The notes: generated by a model from the sequence alone, not told the origin. A stretch of DNA of 64,000 nucleotides from an uncultured Faecalibacterium sp. (GCA_937907025.1 CALESJ010000026.1:124001-188000), one strand, 5' to 3'; positions 7,580 through 16,828 are shown, counted from the first letter of the stretch. Numbers and translations are program-made.

Positions 7580-9603
7580 TGCATCACCCCGCTTTCTGCC
7601 ACGGCCACCGGCACAAAGGCATATTCGGCATCGCTGCCCATGAAGCGGTACAGGGTCGCCGGCTGTCCGGCAGTGATACCGCCCTCAAACCGGGCGCTGA
7701 AATCCCGTTCCAGGTAATCGTCGGCCCGATCCAGCACCAGATAATCGCAGTTCTTTTCTTCCATATAGGCTTCCAGAGAGTTGACCGAGCAGACGGCTTC
7801 ATGCTCGTACAAATCCCAGTTCAGGCTTTCCACCAGGTTCATGAAATCGGAATCCCAGCGGTTGGAGTAATCGCCGTCACCCCACCAGACGCCGCCGTAA
7901 CCATTGACCACCTTGGCGGTAAGCTCGTATTTGTAGTAGTACCAGCGGGTGGCGTCGTCGCCCTGGCTGATGACCAGGACCCGGTCCCCCCAGTCCAGGA
8001 CTTCATTCATGACGGAGGCCCGTTCTTTCACATCGGTACGGATGGAATAGACGCTGTCCGCCCGGGTCCAGAATCCGGCAGTGGGCACGCCGCGCCAGGC
8101 AAATATCCCCAGCACACCGGCGGTCCCCAGGGCCAGCACAGCCGCACCCACGCGGCGAGGCCAGGCTTTCACCGGCGCAACACTGGCTGCCTGTCCCAGC
8201 AGGCAGAAGGACACCAGCACCCATCCCTGCAGATAGGGGCCCAGGTAGCGCTCATAATCCTTGAGGGCACTGCCTTCGGCCTCGGAGAAGTTGTAGAAAT
8301 ACAGAATCAGGTGGAACACATACAGGGCCGCGAAGCAGAAAGCCATAGCCAGGAAGGAGGCGATGACCCGGCGGCGGGCCGATCCCTTGGGCGCGCTGAC
8401 GGCGGCGGCTACCGTGATGACCAGCACCAGGGCCACCACCATGACCGGCGCACCGATGAGGCAAACGCGGCGGGTGAAGAAAGCCTCCCCCATAGCCTGC
8501 ATGATCTGGGCGAAGCGGGGTTCCCGCCCGATGCCCAGCAGCTGCCGGATGCCGCCTGTCAGCACAGCACCGTAGCCCATCTGGTTGCTGCCCACGGTGG
8601 CAGCGCCGGAAGAGGGCGCCACCGCGGCGGTATACCGGCTCCAGCTGAGGAACACGACCAGCACCGGAACGGCCAGCACCACCGTGCGGACAAACCGACC
8701 GACCACCTGCCGTCTGTGGGAGATGGAGGCCTCATAGGGCGTACCGAACAGCTGGTCGATGCCGATCACAAACACAGCAATCAGGCCATAGGCCATGCCG
8801 ATGTCCTTGGTCATGGCCAGCATGGCCAGCGGCAGCGCCGTGGCATAAAAGCAGCTGCGGCGTCCGCCCCCGGCGTAGTACAGGCACAGGCTGCCGCCGA
8901 ACAACGCAGCCAGCGGCAGGTCCGCCATAGCGTTCTGATACACCGTACTGGCGGTGCCGATGGAGGCCGTGCTGAAGAAGAAGGGCAACACCGCCCCCAC
9001 CGCAAAGACCAACACCCCCTGCGCCCAGCGGGCACGGGGCAGCACAGTGGCCGGGGCCAGGGCGGCCAGAGCCAGAATGTCGATAGCGGCCAGGCACTGC
9101 CATTCGGAGAACTGGCCCGGCGTGCGCTGGAACAGGTAGGAAAGCAAACTGGTGGCCGGGTAGGTAAAGGAAGCGGTCAAATTGACCGGGTCCGCCACAT
9201 ACAGGGCGGAACGCTCGGCCACCATCTTGGGAGCCAGGCCCCAGGCGGTAAACTCATCCCACTGGGTGAACATGGGCTGCAAGATTCCGAACAGCACCCA
9301 CAGGAAGGCGGCACCGCCCAGGAACAGCCAGAAACCGGCGCTGCCCATGGCGTCCCGGATGGCCCGGGCACCGGCACGGACGCCGCAGTATACGCCGCCT
9401 GCCAGCAAAATGGCGATGACCGCAAACAGCCCCACATGCAGCATACCGGGCAGTGCCGAGATATACAGCACCACCACCGCGCCGCACAAGGTCGGCAGCG
9501 GCAGCAAGGCGGCATCATACCGCGTGCAGGCGGAAAAACAGATGCAGAAAGCCCCCAGGAACGCCAGCGCGATCAGGCCGGTCAAAATGGGTATCAACGG
9601 CAT
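7576..9603 (-). CDS. Large multi-pass membrane protein, GT-C glycosyltransferase-like
   Basis: A 675-residue protein with about 12 predicted membrane segments and a C-terminal soluble domain of roughly 130 residues. A first extracytoplasmic loop carries FTQWDEFTAWGL, with the acidic pair typical of GT-C enzymes that use polyprenyl-phosphate sugars. A later TKD motif (MTKDIGMAYG) recalls GT39-like proteins. The substrate is unknown; a role in glycosylating or polymerising a surface polysaccharide is inferred. Start at 9603 gives MPLIPILTG and a natural first membrane segment; the longer frame is GC-rich non-coding sequence. It sits between a DUF2142 protein and a small membrane protein in one operon. 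Confidence 0.75.
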   Translation of the reverse strand: MPLIPILTGLIALAFLGAFCICFSACTRYDAALLPLPTLCGAVVVLYISALPGMLHVGLFAVIAILLAGGVYCGVRAGARAIRDAMGSAGFWLFLGGAAFLWVLFGILQPMFTQWDEFTAWGLAPKMVAERSALYVADPVNLTASFTYPATSLLSYLFQRTPGQFSEWQCLAAIDILALAALAPATVLPRARWAQGVLVFAVGAVLPFFFSTASIGTASTVYQNAMADLPLAALFGGSLCLYYAGGGRRSCFYATALPLAMLAMTKDIGMAYGLIAVFVIGIDQLFGTPYEASISHRRQVVGRFVRTVVLAVPVLVVFLSWSRYTAAVAPSSGAATVGSNQMGYGAVLTGGIRQLLGIGREPRFAQIMQAMGEAFFTRRVCLIGAPVMVVALVLVITVAAAVSAPKGSARRRVIASFLAMAFCFAALYVFHLILYFYNFSEAEGSALKDYERYLGPYLQGWVLVSFCLLGQAASVAPVKAWPRRVGAAVLALGTAGVLGIFAWRGVPTAGFWTRADSVYSIRTDVKERASVMNEVLDWGDRVLVISQGDDATRWYYYKYELTAKVVNGYGGVWWGDGDYSNRWDSDFMNLVESLNWDLYEHEAVCSVNSLEAYMEEKNCDYLVLDRADDYLERDFSARFEGGITAGQPATLYRFMGSDAEYAFVPVAVAESGVMQ

Positions 9604-9653
9604 AGGGCAAGTCCTTTCTTCGTGAAAAGCAACCGGGGCACGGTACTTTTCCC

Positions 9654-11321
9654 TTACAGCTGGATGGTGTAAAACGGCCCCACATAGTAATGCTGGAACA
9701 GCAGCACTGCCCCAAACAGGGCATGGGCGGCAAACAGCGGCACAGCCAGGCGCTCGGCCCGTTCTGTGGACACCGCCGGGGCCAGCATATGGCGCAGCAA
9801 GGGGGCGGCCAGCAGGGTCAGAATCAGGAACACCGGCAGGAAGTACCGGGCCTGCAGCCCTACCACGCGGACCATGGCCACCGGCGTGTAGGTGATATAC
9901 ATGGCGGCAATGGCACCCAAAGCATAGACCACTGCAAACACACCCAGGCCGGCACAGCGGCGGCGGCCCAGGGCAGGCGTCTGCGGTGCGCACAGCAATG
10001 CGGCAACCAGCAGCACGACCGGTCCCAGCAGATTCAGTGCCTGAACGGGCATATCTTTCCAGCCGAACAGGCCCAGCTGCCCGATGAAGAATTCATTCTC
10101 GCACAGGGTCCCCCAGAAGGTGGCTACGCTGCGCAGCGGATTGGACAGCACAAACAGCAGCTGTTCCATACCGCTGACAGCCTCTCCCCCCTGCCGGGCA
10201 ATGACGGGATAGTGGTACCGCAGCACGCGGCCGTAGGTTTCGGTGGCCATAGTCACGGCCAGACTGCCCGCCAACGCCCCCAGGGCCCAGTGCCAGCGGC
10301 GTCCTTTGGCGTGCCAGGCACGCAGCGGCACCAGCAGGAACAGGACCACCCACAACAGGTTCAGGTACGGTTTGGCCACGCTGACAAACAGGCAGGCCCC
10401 CAGATACATTCCTGCCGTTTTTGTGGTCCATTCGTCCCGCAGCAGCAGCGAAATCATCAGGTAATAGCAGGCCAGCAAGGTAGCATCATAGCTCAGCGAA
10501 CCGCCCATGAACAAAGACAGCGGCAGCAGCATGACGCCCAGCAGCGCGGGGTGGTATTTCTGTGCCTGGCGCAATGCCAGCCAGCAGATGGCCGTGTATG
10601 CCAGCAGGTTGCCCAGGCGGCCGCCGTACAGGCAGCCCAGCGCGTCGAATCCCAGCAGCCGTGCCACCGCCATACCGATGGCGCCCGGCACAAAGGGCAG
10701 GATCAGGAAGCTCACCGGCTCATGCACCGGGTCTTCTGCCGGGGTATCTTTCGTGGCAAAATACTGTGCGAAGCTGTCGGTGATGCTCTCGATAGCTCCG
10801 TCGCTGCCGTACTGTTTGAGGGCATAGCCGGCGGTGTCGTAAGGCTTTTCCTCCCCGGTGTCGGGGTCGGTGCCCACGCCCACTGAGGTGTGAGCATTCA
10901 CCCATCCGCCGGGGAATGCCTTCACAAGGGCTGCCACGTCATCCGGGTAGGTACGGTCGTAATCAAAATCGAACCGGCCCATAGAGATGGCGTAGGTACG
11001 CAGATAGTGGTCGGTTTCATCCGGCGTTTGCAGCGGCGGATTGGCAAAGCAGAACAGTGCTCCGCACAGCAGCAGGCAGACGGCGCCTTTGGCGGGCAGA
11101 GTACGCAGGCGGCGCAGTCCCGCCGCAGCCAGCACCACCAGCAGGCACAGGGCCACACAGCCCAGAGTGGGCACCAGCGGAGAAACCCGGCTGTCCAGAT
11201 AGAAAAACACCCGCCAGTAGTATGCCCACAACACGCCAACGACAACCGCCGCAGCGGCCGCCAGCCCCCAGCGGAAACCTGGGTGGGAGAGCAGGCTTTT
11301 ATTCTTGTTCGGTTCCTTCAT
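9654..11321 (-). CDS. DUF2142-family membrane protein
   Basis: A 555-residue protein with about 12 membrane segments. After the third segment it has ANPPLQTPDETDHYLRTYA, the hallmark 'P..q.PDE..H' loop of DUF2142, a family related to GT-C glycosyltransferases and found in O-antigen, capsule and cell-wall glycan clusters. The PDE acid is the likely catalytic residue. It begins at an ATG with TAGGAG upstream, giving a short cytoplasmic basic tail before the first membrane segment. It follows legB by about 105 bases with no clear promoter, so the same transcript is likely. Confidence 0.85.
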   Translation of the reverse strand: MKEPNKNKSLLSHPGFRWGLAAAAAVVVGVLWAYYWRVFFYLDSRVSPLVPTLGCVALCLLVVLAAAGLRRLRTLPAKGAVCLLLCGALFCFANPPLQTPDETDHYLRTYAISMGRFDFDYDRTYPDDVAALVKAFPGGWVNAHTSVGVGTDPDTGEEKPYDTAGYALKQYGSDGAIESITDSFAQYFATKDTPAEDPVHEPVSFLILPFVPGAIGMAVARLLGFDALGCLYGGRLGNLLAYTAICWLALRQAQKYHPALLGVMLLPLSLFMGGSLSYDATLLACYYLMISLLLRDEWTTKTAGMYLGACLFVSVAKPYLNLLWVVLFLLVPLRAWHAKGRRWHWALGALAGSLAVTMATETYGRVLRYHYPVIARQGGEAVSGMEQLLFVLSNPLRSVATFWGTLCENEFFIGQLGLFGWKDMPVQALNLLGPVVLLVAALLCAPQTPALGRRRCAGLGVFAVVYALGAIAAMYITYTPVAMVRVVGLQARYFLPVFLILTLLAAPLLRHMLAPAVSTERAERLAVPLFAAHALFGAVLLFQHYYVGPFYTIQL

Positions 11322-11426
11322 CAAGCGGAAACTCCTACTATAATACAATCGGGCCGCCGGAAGCGGCTGCAGCGGACCGGCAGACATGCCGTGCCCCAGG
11401 CTCCGACGGCCCCTGTGGGCGGACAA

Positions 11427-12410
11427 TTACAGGATATACTGTCCGATTTTATACGAATCAAGATGGCCGCGCAGGAACTCGATGGTTTCGGCCAGGCCCT
11501 GTTCAAAGGTGTACTTGGGCGCCCAGCCGGTGAGCTGGCGCAGCTGGGTGGAATCGCCCAGCAGACGGTTGACCTCGCTCTTTTCGGGGCGCAGGCGTTC
11601 GGCTTCGCAGACGATTTTGGCGTTGGGGTTGATCTGGGCGATCAGCTCGTTGGCCAGGTCGCCGATGGAATGCTCCACACCGGTGGCGATGTTCAACTCG
11701 CGGCCGATGGCGGCGTCGCAGTCCGCAATAGCCATGAAGCCGGCGGCGGTATCCTTGACGTAGTTGAAGTCCCGGGTGGGGGTCAGATTGCCCAGACGGA
11801 TCTCGGTCTGACCGGCCAGCAGCTGGGTGATAATGGTGGGAATGATGGCACGGCCGGACTGACGCGGGCCGTAGGTGTTGAAGGGACGCACGATGGACAC
11901 CGGCAGGTTGAAGCTGCGGTAGAAGCTTTCGGCCAGGCGGTCGGCGCCGATCTTGGTGGCCGAATAGGGGCTCTGCCCCTGGAAGGGATGCTTCTCGTCG
12001 ATGGGCACATACTGGGCGGTGCCGTAGACTTCGCTGGTGGAGGTGACCATGATACGGGCGGTATCCAGCTCACGGGCGGCGTTGAGCACGTTCAGAGTGC
12101 CTTTGATGTTGGTGTCCACATAGCTGTCCGGGCTGTGGTAGGAGAACGGAATAGCGATAAGGGCCGCCAGATGGAACACCCGCTCCTGTCCGCGCATGGC
12201 GGTGCGTACGCCGTTGGGGTCCCGGATGTCCCCCATGAAGATGTCCATTTCGTTGCGGATCTCCGGCGGCAGGGTATCAATCCAGCCCAGGCTGCCGAAA
12301 GAGTTGTACAGGCAGAAGGCACGGACCTTTTCGCCGCGCTTGACCAGTTCTTCGGCCAGATGGCTGCCGATAAAACCGTCGGCACCGGTAACAAGAACAG
12401 TATGCGACAT
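11427..12410 (-). CDS. NAD-dependent sugar-nucleotide 4,6-dehydratase, LegB type
   Basis: A 327-residue extended short-chain dehydrogenase. The nucleotide site is VTGADGFIGSHL near residues 6-17. The catalytic region has TSTSEVYGTAQYVPIDEKHP, followed by YSATK with the active Tyr and Lys. The stretches LAALIAIPFSYHSPDSYVDT and RPFNTYGPRQS are characteristic of the LegB group, which removes water from a GDP- or UDP-activated N-acetylglucosamine to start synthesis of legionaminic-type or bacillosamine-like sugars. No LegC, LegG or similar partner is in the window, so the final sugar is unknown. GGAG precedes the start. First gene of the minus-strand glycan operon. Confidence 0.85.
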   Translation of the reverse strand: MSHTVLVTGADGFIGSHLAEELVKRGEKVRAFCLYNSFGSLGWIDTLPPEIRNEMDIFMGDIRDPNGVRTAMRGQERVFHLAALIAIPFSYHSPDSYVDTNIKGTLNVLNAARELDTARIMVTSTSEVYGTAQYVPIDEKHPFQGQSPYSATKIGADRLAESFYRSFNLPVSIVRPFNTYGPRQSGRAIIPTIITQLLAGQTEIRLGNLTPTRDFNYVKDTAAGFMAIADCDAAIGRELNIATGVEHSIGDLANELIAQINPNAKIVCEAERLRPEKSEVNRLLGDSTQLRQLTGWAPKYTFEQGLAETIEFLRGHLDSYKIGQYIL

Positions 12411-12538
12411 AAAGCAGTTCTCCTTTTTTAAGAAGGCACGGGCGGCATGCGCCCGGCACAGAGATTCCAATATATTACAAAATAGTATACCCGATTGGGC
12501 GGGTAATTTCAACCATGGCGCCGCAAAATGCCCCTTGC

Positions 12539-12567
12539 TTGACAGGCACGCCCTTTTGCAGTATAGT
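12539..12567 (+). promoter_or_regulatory. Near-consensus promoter upstream of the CNNM-type gene
   Basis: TTGACA (12539-12544), a 17-base spacer and TATAGT (12562-12567). It drives a transcript with a 17-codon ORF and a terminator-like hairpin before the CNNM/CorC-type gene. Confidence 0.8.
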
Positions 12568-12636
12568 TATGCTTATTATATGTTTTGTGTCAGGGGCTTT
12601 GCGGCCCCGTTCCAACAGAAAGGAAATTCATTTTCT

Positions 12637-12690
12637 ATGAACGCCGACGGTGACGGTAATCCGCGACGAAAAATGAATGATTGCGAATAG
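12637..12690 (+). CDS. Candidate 17-residue leader peptide
   Basis: A short frame reading MNADGDGNPRRKMNDCE, starting at an ATG with AGAAAGGA about 12 bases upstream and ending TAG immediately before the 5' arm of a terminator-like hairpin. It lies some 65 bases after the start expected from a strong promoter. No run of a single amino acid codon suggests a specific signal. It may be a leader peptide, a small protein, or chance. Confidence 0.35.
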   Translation: MNADGDGNPRRKMNDCE

Positions 12691-12736
12691 CAAAGGCAAA
12701 GCCTGTGTCCCCTGTGGCACCGGGCTCTGCCTTTTT
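12690..12736 (+). terminator. Terminator-like hairpin in the leader of the CNNM-type gene
   Basis: AGGCAAAGCC pairs with GGCTCTGCCT (one mismatch) around a loop of about 18 bases, followed by TTTTTTT at about 12733-12739. It lies between the promoter at 12539 and the gene at 12804, so it would either attenuate that gene or end a small RNA of about 165 bases. No strong second promoter is visible after it. Confidence 0.65.
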
Positions 12737-12803
12737 TTGCTGCACAAAATATGGTTATACCTTATATATTGATTCTGACTGAAATTGAAGGAGTGTTTCA
12801 TCC

Positions 12804-14210
12804 GTGGAAAATCTTCCCGCCCAAATATTGCTGCAGGTGGTTTTCATCCTGCTCAATGCCTTTTTTGCAGGGTCTGAAATTGCGTTTCTTTCCCTGTCCC
12901 CCATCAAGTTGTCCAAGCAGGCGGAGGACGGCGACAAAACTGCCGCTGCCCTGCTGAAAGCCGTGGAAAACCCCAACAGCTTCCTGTCCGGCATCCAGGT
13001 GGCCATCACCCTGTCCGGGTTCATGTCCGCTGCTTTCGGTACCGAAAACTTCTCGGGGTATCTGGATCATTTCCTGCTCAACACCCTGGGTCTTCCCCTG
13101 CCCGCCGGGGTGGTCGGCGTCATTTCCACCGTGGTGGTGACCATCATCATCTCTTTCTTCTCCATCGCCTTTGGTGAGATGGTCCCCAAACGTGTGGCCA
13201 TGCAGAAGCCCATGATGTTTGCCGTGCCCGCCATCAAAGTACTGCGGGTGGTCAGCGTGGTGTTTGCGCCCATGACGGCTCTGCTGGACCTGTGCACCAA
13301 CGGTTCCCTGCGTCTGCTGGGTATGAAGACCGAAGCCGAGGACGGTGTGGCCAGCGAGGAAGACCTGCGCCTGATGGTGGAGTCCAGCGGTGAGCAGGGC
13401 ACCATCGACCAGGATGAGCAGGAGTGGATCGAGAACGTGTTCGACTTCGGCGACACCACCGCCAGCAACGCCATGACCCCCGAACCGGACGTGACGGCCT
13501 TCTCCCTGGAGGACAGCAACGAGGAGATCATGGAAACCATCCGCAGCACCGGTCTGAGCCGTTATCCTGTCTATGAGGAAGACATCAACGACATCTGCGG
13601 CATCCTGAATGCCCGGGACTTCCTGCTGAATCTGCAGGAGAAAGAGCCCCGCCCGCTGAAAGACCTGCTGCGTCCGGCCTACTTCGTGCCGGAAAGTGTC
13701 CATGCCGACCAGCTGTTCAAGGATATGCAGGCCCAGAAGCAGCATCTGGCCGTGGTGGTGGATGAGTACGGCGGCACCGCCGGCATCATCACCATTGAGG
13801 ACTTGCTGGAGGAAATCGTGGGCGACATTTTTGACGAATTCGACCCTGCCGAGCCCCAGGACCTGACCCAGGTGGGTGAAGGCGTCTGGCGGGTGGCCGG
13901 CTCCATGCGGGTGGAAGATTTTGCTGAAGAAGTGGACTTTGAGCTGCCGGAAGAACGGGATTACGATACCGTAGCCGGCATGATCCTGAGCTGCCTGCCC
14001 AGTATCCCGGAAGACGGCACCACCCCCACCGTGAAAGTGTGCGGCCTGCAGTTTGATGTGCAGACCATCGAGGACCGGAAGATCCTGTGGGCGATCGTTC
14101 GCAAAATCACGCCTGCGCCCGCCCCGGAGGAGGAAGATTCCCGCCGCAAGCGCCGCAAACGGGACCGTGACGAGGAAGAAGGACGGAACGAGCCTTCCGA
14201 AACCGAATAA
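12804..14210 (+). CDS. CNNM/CorC-type transporter-like protein (DUF21-CBS-CorC)
   Basis: A 468-residue membrane protein of the 'hemolysin family'. The N-terminal DUF21 domain (about 1-190) has the family's FAGSEIAFLSLSPIKL and FGEMVPKRVA motifs. Two CBS repeats follow (about 205-325), then a C-terminal CorC/HlyC domain (about 340-425, DFELPEERDYDTVAGMIL). The tail is charged (RRKRRKRDRDEE). Relatives take part in Mg2+ and Co2+ homeostasis. The start is GTG with AAGGAG upstream. It stands alone, preceded by an unusual leader and followed by a bidirectional terminator. Confidence 0.92.
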   Translation: MENLPAQILLQVVFILLNAFFAGSEIAFLSLSPIKLSKQAEDGDKTAAALLKAVENPNSFLSGIQVAITLSGFMSAAFGTENFSGYLDHFLLNTLGLPLPAGVVGVISTVVVTIIISFFSIAFGEMVPKRVAMQKPMMFAVPAIKVLRVVSVVFAPMTALLDLCTNGSLRLLGMKTEAEDGVASEEDLRLMVESSGEQGTIDQDEQEWIENVFDFGDTTASNAMTPEPDVTAFSLEDSNEEIMETIRSTGLSRYPVYEEDINDICGILNARDFLLNLQEKEPRPLKDLLRPAYFVPESVHADQLFKDMQAQKQHLAVVVDEYGGTAGIITIEDLLEEIVGDIFDEFDPAEPQDLTQVGEGVWRVAGSMRVEDFAEEVDFELPEERDYDTVAGMILSCLPSIPEDGTTPTVKVCGLQFDVQTIEDRKILWAIVRKITPAPAPEEEDSRRKRRKRDRDEEEGRNEPSETE

Positions 14211-14218
14211 AGCCCACG

Positions 14219-14257
14219 AAAAAAGACCGGGAAGCCCGTTGGTTTCCCGGTCTTTTT
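14219..14257. terminator. Bidirectional terminator between convergent genes
   Basis: AAAAGACCGGGAA pairs with TTCCCGGTCTTTTT around a loop of about 10 bases. T runs on both strands serve the CNNM-type gene and the GH28 gene. Confidence 0.9.
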
Positions 14258-14260
14258 GTA

Positions 14261-15565
14261 TCAGTTTTCCTGGGTGTTCTGCAGGCAGGTTTCGCCGCCA
14301 TACCAGGGCTGCATGCTTTGCTCACATTCCACCCGCAGGTCTTCCCGGCGGATGTTTTGTCCGTTGACGCAGGCAAAGCCGTACACTTTGGCCGGGCGGA
14401 CGCTTTGCCCGGCACAGGGGCGCAGGTCCCAGCTGCCGGCCGGCCAGCGGCTGGTTTTGCGCAGGCGCACCCGCACCCGGCGGAAGCTCACATCCTGCAG
14501 CATGCCGGGTTCTTCGGCATACAGGAAAATCCCGTTTTCTCCGTCACAATTGATGTTCTCAAAATGGACATTGCGGACGGTCCCCACCGTGGTCCCTTCA
14601 TGCCGGGGCAGAACCGTGATGGTGACAGGTTCCGCCTTGCCCCACCAGTGTTCCCCGAACCGGCGGGTGCGGATGTGGATATTGGAAAAGACCACATCCT
14701 CGATGTTGCCCTTGTCCCGCAGCTGCAGGGAAATGCCGCGGTTCGTCCCGCTGATGACACAGTTGCTGACCGAAATGCTGCGGAAGTCGGACTCGCTCTC
14801 GGTACCGATTTTCAGAGCCGCACTGGTGGACATCAGGGTGCAGTTGCTGACCACGATATTCTCGCAGGGCCCCAGGTCGGTATACTTGCCGGTATTTTTC
14901 AGCACAATGCAGTCATCGGCCGATTCAATATGGCAGTTGCAGATGCGCACATTCCGGCAATGGTCCGGGTCGATGCCGTCACAGTTGACCATACGGGTGT
15001 TGTTCAGGATGCGAATGCCGTCGATCAGCACATCGCTGCAGCCCACCATGTGCACGGTCCAGAAGGCACTGCGTGTCAGAGTAACGCCGGTGATGCTCAG
15101 ATGCTGCACCTTGTACAGCATGAGCAGCGGGACCCGGGGATAATAGGTGCCCTCGATGAAATCGTTGGTCTGTTCGCCGTAATAGTTTTCTTCCGAGCCA
15201 TCGATGCTGCCGAAACCGGAGACACGGACGTTTTCCGCCTCCTGCGCCACCACAAAGCAGCGGGGCGGTTCCCCGTCATAATCACAGTTTTCGTAATACG
15301 GAATCTGCTCCGCCGTTTTTTGGTCGGCATGGCGGGAGCAGAACGCCGCCGGGTCGGCGCAGGCCTTGAGTACCGCGCCGGATTCCAGATACAGTTCCAC
15401 ATTGCTGCGCAGAAAGATGGTGCCGCAGCTGTACACATGCCCGCCGGGCAGAATCACCCGGCCGCCGCCGTTTGCCGCACAGGCATCCAACGCTTTTTGA
15501 ATGGATGGAGCATCGTTGGTGCTGCCGTCGCCTTTGGCACCGTAATCCAGAACAATATATTCCAC
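14261..15565 (-). CDS. Glycoside hydrolase family 28-like beta-helix protein (polygalacturonase-type)
   Basis: A 434-residue protein opening with YGAKGDGSTNDAPSIQKALD, the pectate-lyase-superfamily start, then a right-handed beta-helix. GH28 catalytic motifs are visible: NCDGIDPDHC (residues about 194-203, canonical NTD) and ADDCIVLKNTG (about 216-226, canonical DDC). The usual GHG motif is replaced by an ALKIGTES stretch, so the substrate may differ from plain polygalacturonan. No signal peptide is present, which suggests cytoplasmic breakdown of imported oligosaccharides. It sits downstream of a KdgK-type kinase, consistent with pectin or uronate use. Confidence 0.85.
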   Translation of the reverse strand: MEYIVLDYGAKGDGSTNDAPSIQKALDACAANGGGRVILPGGHVYSCGTIFLRSNVELYLESGAVLKACADPAAFCSRHADQKTAEQIPYYENCDYDGEPPRCFVVAQEAENVRVSGFGSIDGSEENYYGEQTNDFIEGTYYPRVPLLMLYKVQHLSITGVTLTRSAFWTVHMVGCSDVLIDGIRILNNTRMVNCDGIDPDHCRNVRICNCHIESADDCIVLKNTGKYTDLGPCENIVVSNCTLMSTSAALKIGTESESDFRSISVSNCVISGTNRGISLQLRDKGNIEDVVFSNIHIRTRRFGEHWWGKAEPVTITVLPRHEGTTVGTVRNVHFENINCDGENGIFLYAEEPGMLQDVSFRRVRVRLRKTSRWPAGSWDLRPCAGQSVRPAKVYGFACVNGQNIRREDLRVECEQSMQPWYGGETCLQNTQEN

Positions 15566-15585
15566 CGGAATTCCTCCTTTGGTTG

Positions 15586-15632
15586 AAAAAAGCTCCGCAC
15601 CGCGCCCGATATTTCGGGAACGGCACGGAGCC
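15586..15632 (-). terminator. Intrinsic terminator after the sugar kinase gene
   Basis: On the minus strand GGCTCCGTGCC pairs with GGTGCGGAGC (imperfect), enclosing a smaller hairpin with ATATTTCGGG, then T6. It may allow partial read-through into the GH28 gene. Confidence 0.75.
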
Positions 15633-15655
15633 GCTGCGCCGGAAGCGAACGTCCC

Positions 15656-16744
15656 TCAGCGCTTGATGTCGTAACTCATATTCATCAGGTCACGGATGCT
15701 CTGGGCATCGTCGGTGATGTTGGCGTCACCGTGGATGGTATGCTTGATGGCGCTGGACGCCACGGCAAAGTTGATCATATCCATGGGACGGTACTGGTGA
15801 ATCATGGCGTAGATCAGGCCGCTGGCGAAAGCGTCGCCGCCGCCCACACGGTCCAGAATGTTGAAGGTAAAGAGTTTGCTCTCGAAGGTATGGCCTTCGT
15901 ACCACATAAAGGCTTTCAGGCTGTTCTCAGAGCCGGAATGGGCGTAGCGCACATGGCGGGCCAGGCACTTGATGTTGGGATAGCGCTCAATGAAGTGCTG
16001 GAACACCTCGTCCTGCTGCTCGTAGCTGGGCTGCAGGGGCACGCCGTCTTTCCAGTCGCCCTTGGAACGGTCCTCTTCATCTTTCCACAGATGATACGGT
16101 TCAATGCCGAACAGCACATCCACATAGGGCAGGCACTTGGTGCAGAAATCCCGGGCTTCCTCCCAGGTCCACAGGCTGCTGCGGAAATTGCCGTCAAAGC
16201 TGACGGTCAGGCCCTTCTTCTTGGCGGATTCCAGGCAGCGCAGCACAAAGTAGGCGCAGTTATCGCACAGAGCCGGCGTAATACCGGACAGATGCAGCCA
16301 GTCGTAGCCTTCCAGCAGCTCGTCCACATCCACCTTGGTCAGATCATACTCGGTAAAAGCGCTGTGTTTGCGGTCGTAGGTGACCTTGCTGGGACGGATG
16401 CCGTAACCGGTTTCCAGATAATAAGTACCCAGGCGATGGGTGGGAGTTTCCTCCGGCGTGGAGAGGATCATGGGCGTGCAGTGTACATCGTTGGAACGCA
16501 GCCAGCGCACCGCACTCTTGCCCAGAGAGTTATTGGGCACCACACTGAAGAAGGTGCTGTCCACCCCCAGATTGGCCAGAGCCAGGGCGATGTTGGCTTC
16601 ACTGCCGCCATAGCTGGCCTCAAAACTGGTGGCCATGCGGATCTTTTCATAGTTGGGCGGGGTCAGGCGAAGCATGACCTCACCAATGGTAATGAACTTT
16701 GCCGGGCTTTCATTTCCCACCAGCAGAGGATTGTAATTTTCCAT
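15656..16744 (-). CDS. kdgK: PfkB-family sugar kinase, probable 2-keto-3-deoxygluconate kinase
   Basis: A 362-residue ribokinase-fold kinase. It has the N-terminal GEVMLRLTPP with YGGSEANIALALANLG (substrate site) and the C-terminal RVGGGDAFASGLIYA, where the Asp is the catalytic base and the preceding glycines form the anion hole. These fit KdgK, which phosphorylates 2-keto-3-deoxygluconate in uronate catabolism. The neighbouring GH28 enzyme supports a pectin pathway role. KdgK versus a related sugar kinase cannot be settled from sequence alone. Start chosen at the ATG preceded by GAGAGGGA; a good promoter lies upstream. Confidence 0.82.
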   Translation of the reverse strand: MENYNPLLVGNESPAKFITIGEVMLRLTPPNYEKIRMATSFEASYGGSEANIALALANLGVDSTFFSVVPNNSLGKSAVRWLRSNDVHCTPMILSTPEETPTHRLGTYYLETGYGIRPSKVTYDRKHSAFTEYDLTKVDVDELLEGYDWLHLSGITPALCDNCAYFVLRCLESAKKKGLTVSFDGNFRSSLWTWEEARDFCTKCLPYVDVLFGIEPYHLWKDEEDRSKGDWKDGVPLQPSYEQQDEVFQHFIERYPNIKCLARHVRYAHSGSENSLKAFMWYEGHTFESKLFTFNILDRVGGGDAFASGLIYAMIHQYRPMDMINFAVASSAIKHTIHGDANITDDAQSIRDLMNMSYDIKR

Positions 16745-16799
16745 AGAGTTCCCTCTCTTCCGCCGGCACAGCGTGAGCCGGCTTTTGTTTGATACCTTC

Positions 16800-16828
16800 A
16801 TTGTATTCGATTTTCTCGGAGATTTCAA
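16800..16828 (-). promoter_or_regulatory. Promoter of the kdgK-type gene
   Basis: On the minus strand: TTGAAA (16828-16823), 17-base spacer, TACAAT (16805-16800), about 56 bases before the kinase start. Confidence 0.7.

Noticed and set aside
7579..9672. Long plus-strand frame opposite the GT-C-like gene
   Set aside because: Product is rich in His, Gln and Gly with no hydrophobic or motif structure, typical of an antisense frame.
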